A DNA stretch of 64,000 bases from Myxococcus xanthus (GTDB taxonomy: Bacteria > Myxococcota > Myxococcia > Myxococcales > Myxococcaceae). Below the pieces are notes generated by a model. That model made no database searches. It saw only the letters and a program-made list of their open reading frames with translations, and had not been told where the DNA came from. A program made the position numbers and the translations under genes. Position 1 is the stretch's first letter. Every line of letters begins with the position of its first letter. Positions 63,691-64,000 of the stretch are shown here, in pieces. The stretch is taken from NCBI RefSeq assembly GCF_900106535.1, contig NZ_FNOH01000020.1, positions 1 to 64,000 on the forward strand, written 5' to 3'.

Positions 63691-64000
63691 ATGTTGGAAG
63701 CGCTCATGGGTTCGTTTGTGTTGGTGGCCGCCAGTGAGATGGGGGACAAGACGCAGTTGCTCGCGTTCTCCCTGGCCACGCGGTTTCGCAAGCCGTGGCA
63801 TGTGCTGGCGGGCATCTTCGTCGCCACCGTCGCCAATCACGCGCTGGCGTCCAGCGTGGGCAGTTGGGTGTCCGCGCACGTGCCGGCGAAGTGGATGGCG
63901 CTGCTCCTGGCGGTGCTCTTCATCGGCTTCGGTTTGTGGACGCTCAAGCCGGACACGCTGGATGAAGACGGAGGCAAGCCGCCGCGCTTCGGCGCTTTCC
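63691..64000 (+). CDS. UPF0016/GDT1-family manganese exporter, N-terminal part (runs off the window)
   Basis: At least 103 codons from the ATG at 63691, which has GAGGGAG six bases upstream. The family motif E-x-G-D-K-[ST] is in AASEMGDKTQLLAFSLATR. Hydrophobic helices include GSFVLVAASEM, HVLAGIFVATVANHAL and MALLLAVLFIGFGLWTL. Members (GDT1/TMEM165, bacterial MneA) move Mn2+ or Ca2+ in exchange for protons. The second half, with a repeat of the motif, lies beyond the window. Confidence 0.9.
   Translation, partial: MLEALMGSFVLVAASEMGDKTQLLAFSLATRFRKPWHVLAGIFVATVANHALASSVGSWVSAHVPAKWMALLLAVLFIGFGLWTLKPDTLDEDGGKPPRFGAF

Overview
The window is GC-rich deltaproteobacterial (myxobacterial) chromosome, very probably Myxococcus xanthus or a close relative. 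Three diagnostic genes fix this: a 420-residue receiver/proline-rich protein matching the polarity regulator RomR, an encapsulated ferritin ending in the encapsulin cargo peptide LTVGSLRR (EncC-like), and a lone groEL with neither groES nor a GGM tail (GroEL2-like). Their order and spacing fit the M. xanthus loci I remember as MXAN_4461, 4464 and 4467. Two MYXO-CTERM sorting tails and a LexA box that fits the published M. xanthus consensus agree. No database search was possible; names rest on motif reading.

Layout. 1-2004 is an AT-richer accessory patch (the end of an IS3-type transposase with its right inverted repeat, and a four-helix membrane protein with no recognisable family) abutting the 3' end of a selenocysteine tRNA gene (selC, 2005-2103), a classic island site. 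2.1-5.4 kb: a TetR/epimerase divergent pair with a tandem palindromic operator, a TPR-metallopeptidase and a CheY-like protein. 5.4-14.1 kb: groEL under a CIRCE element, a lipoprotein/hybrid kinase pair, encC, a GGDEF response regulator, a double CheW-like protein and romR. 14.1-30.6 kb is mainly housekeeping: valS with a histone-H1-like tail, nadC, a phosphatase, a thioesterase, glpX, eno, surE, a LysM/M23 lipoprotein, an outer-membrane protein, a TPR lipoprotein and lexA.

30.8-37.0 kb is a three-gene operon: an eight-domain hybrid kinase, a membrane HAMP kinase and a FecR-type protein. 37.0-47.5 kb is the most unusual part. A sigma-70-type promoter and a class I cyclic-di-GMP (GEMM) riboswitch precede four tightly packed genes: a TolB-like MYXO-CTERM protein, an Ig-like secreted protein, a 1198-residue outer-membrane protein and a 1031-residue MYXO-CTERM protein. 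This looks like a c-di-GMP-controlled surface system that I cannot assign to a described one. With the GGDEF regulator at 10.5 kb, the MshEN protein at 49.4 kb and RomR, the window is rich in c-di-GMP and polarity signalling.

47.5-64 kb: a receiver/DUF4388 protein, a VOC protein, the MshEN protein, a saccharopine dehydrogenase-like protein, a pseudokinase with Gln/Ser/Gly repeats and PEGA domains, an HtrA protease, a receiver fused to a kinase-like ATPase domain without the histidine, an agmatinase-family enzyme, an ankyrin/bactofilin-like protein, a quinone oxidoreductase, yacG, a PHP phosphatase, a flippase-like membrane protein, a BamE-like lipoprotein, and a ribbon-helix-helix gene coupled to an unannotated 57-residue reading frame. 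The window ends in a UPF0016/GDT1 manganese exporter gene preceded by a yybP-ykoY manganese riboswitch.
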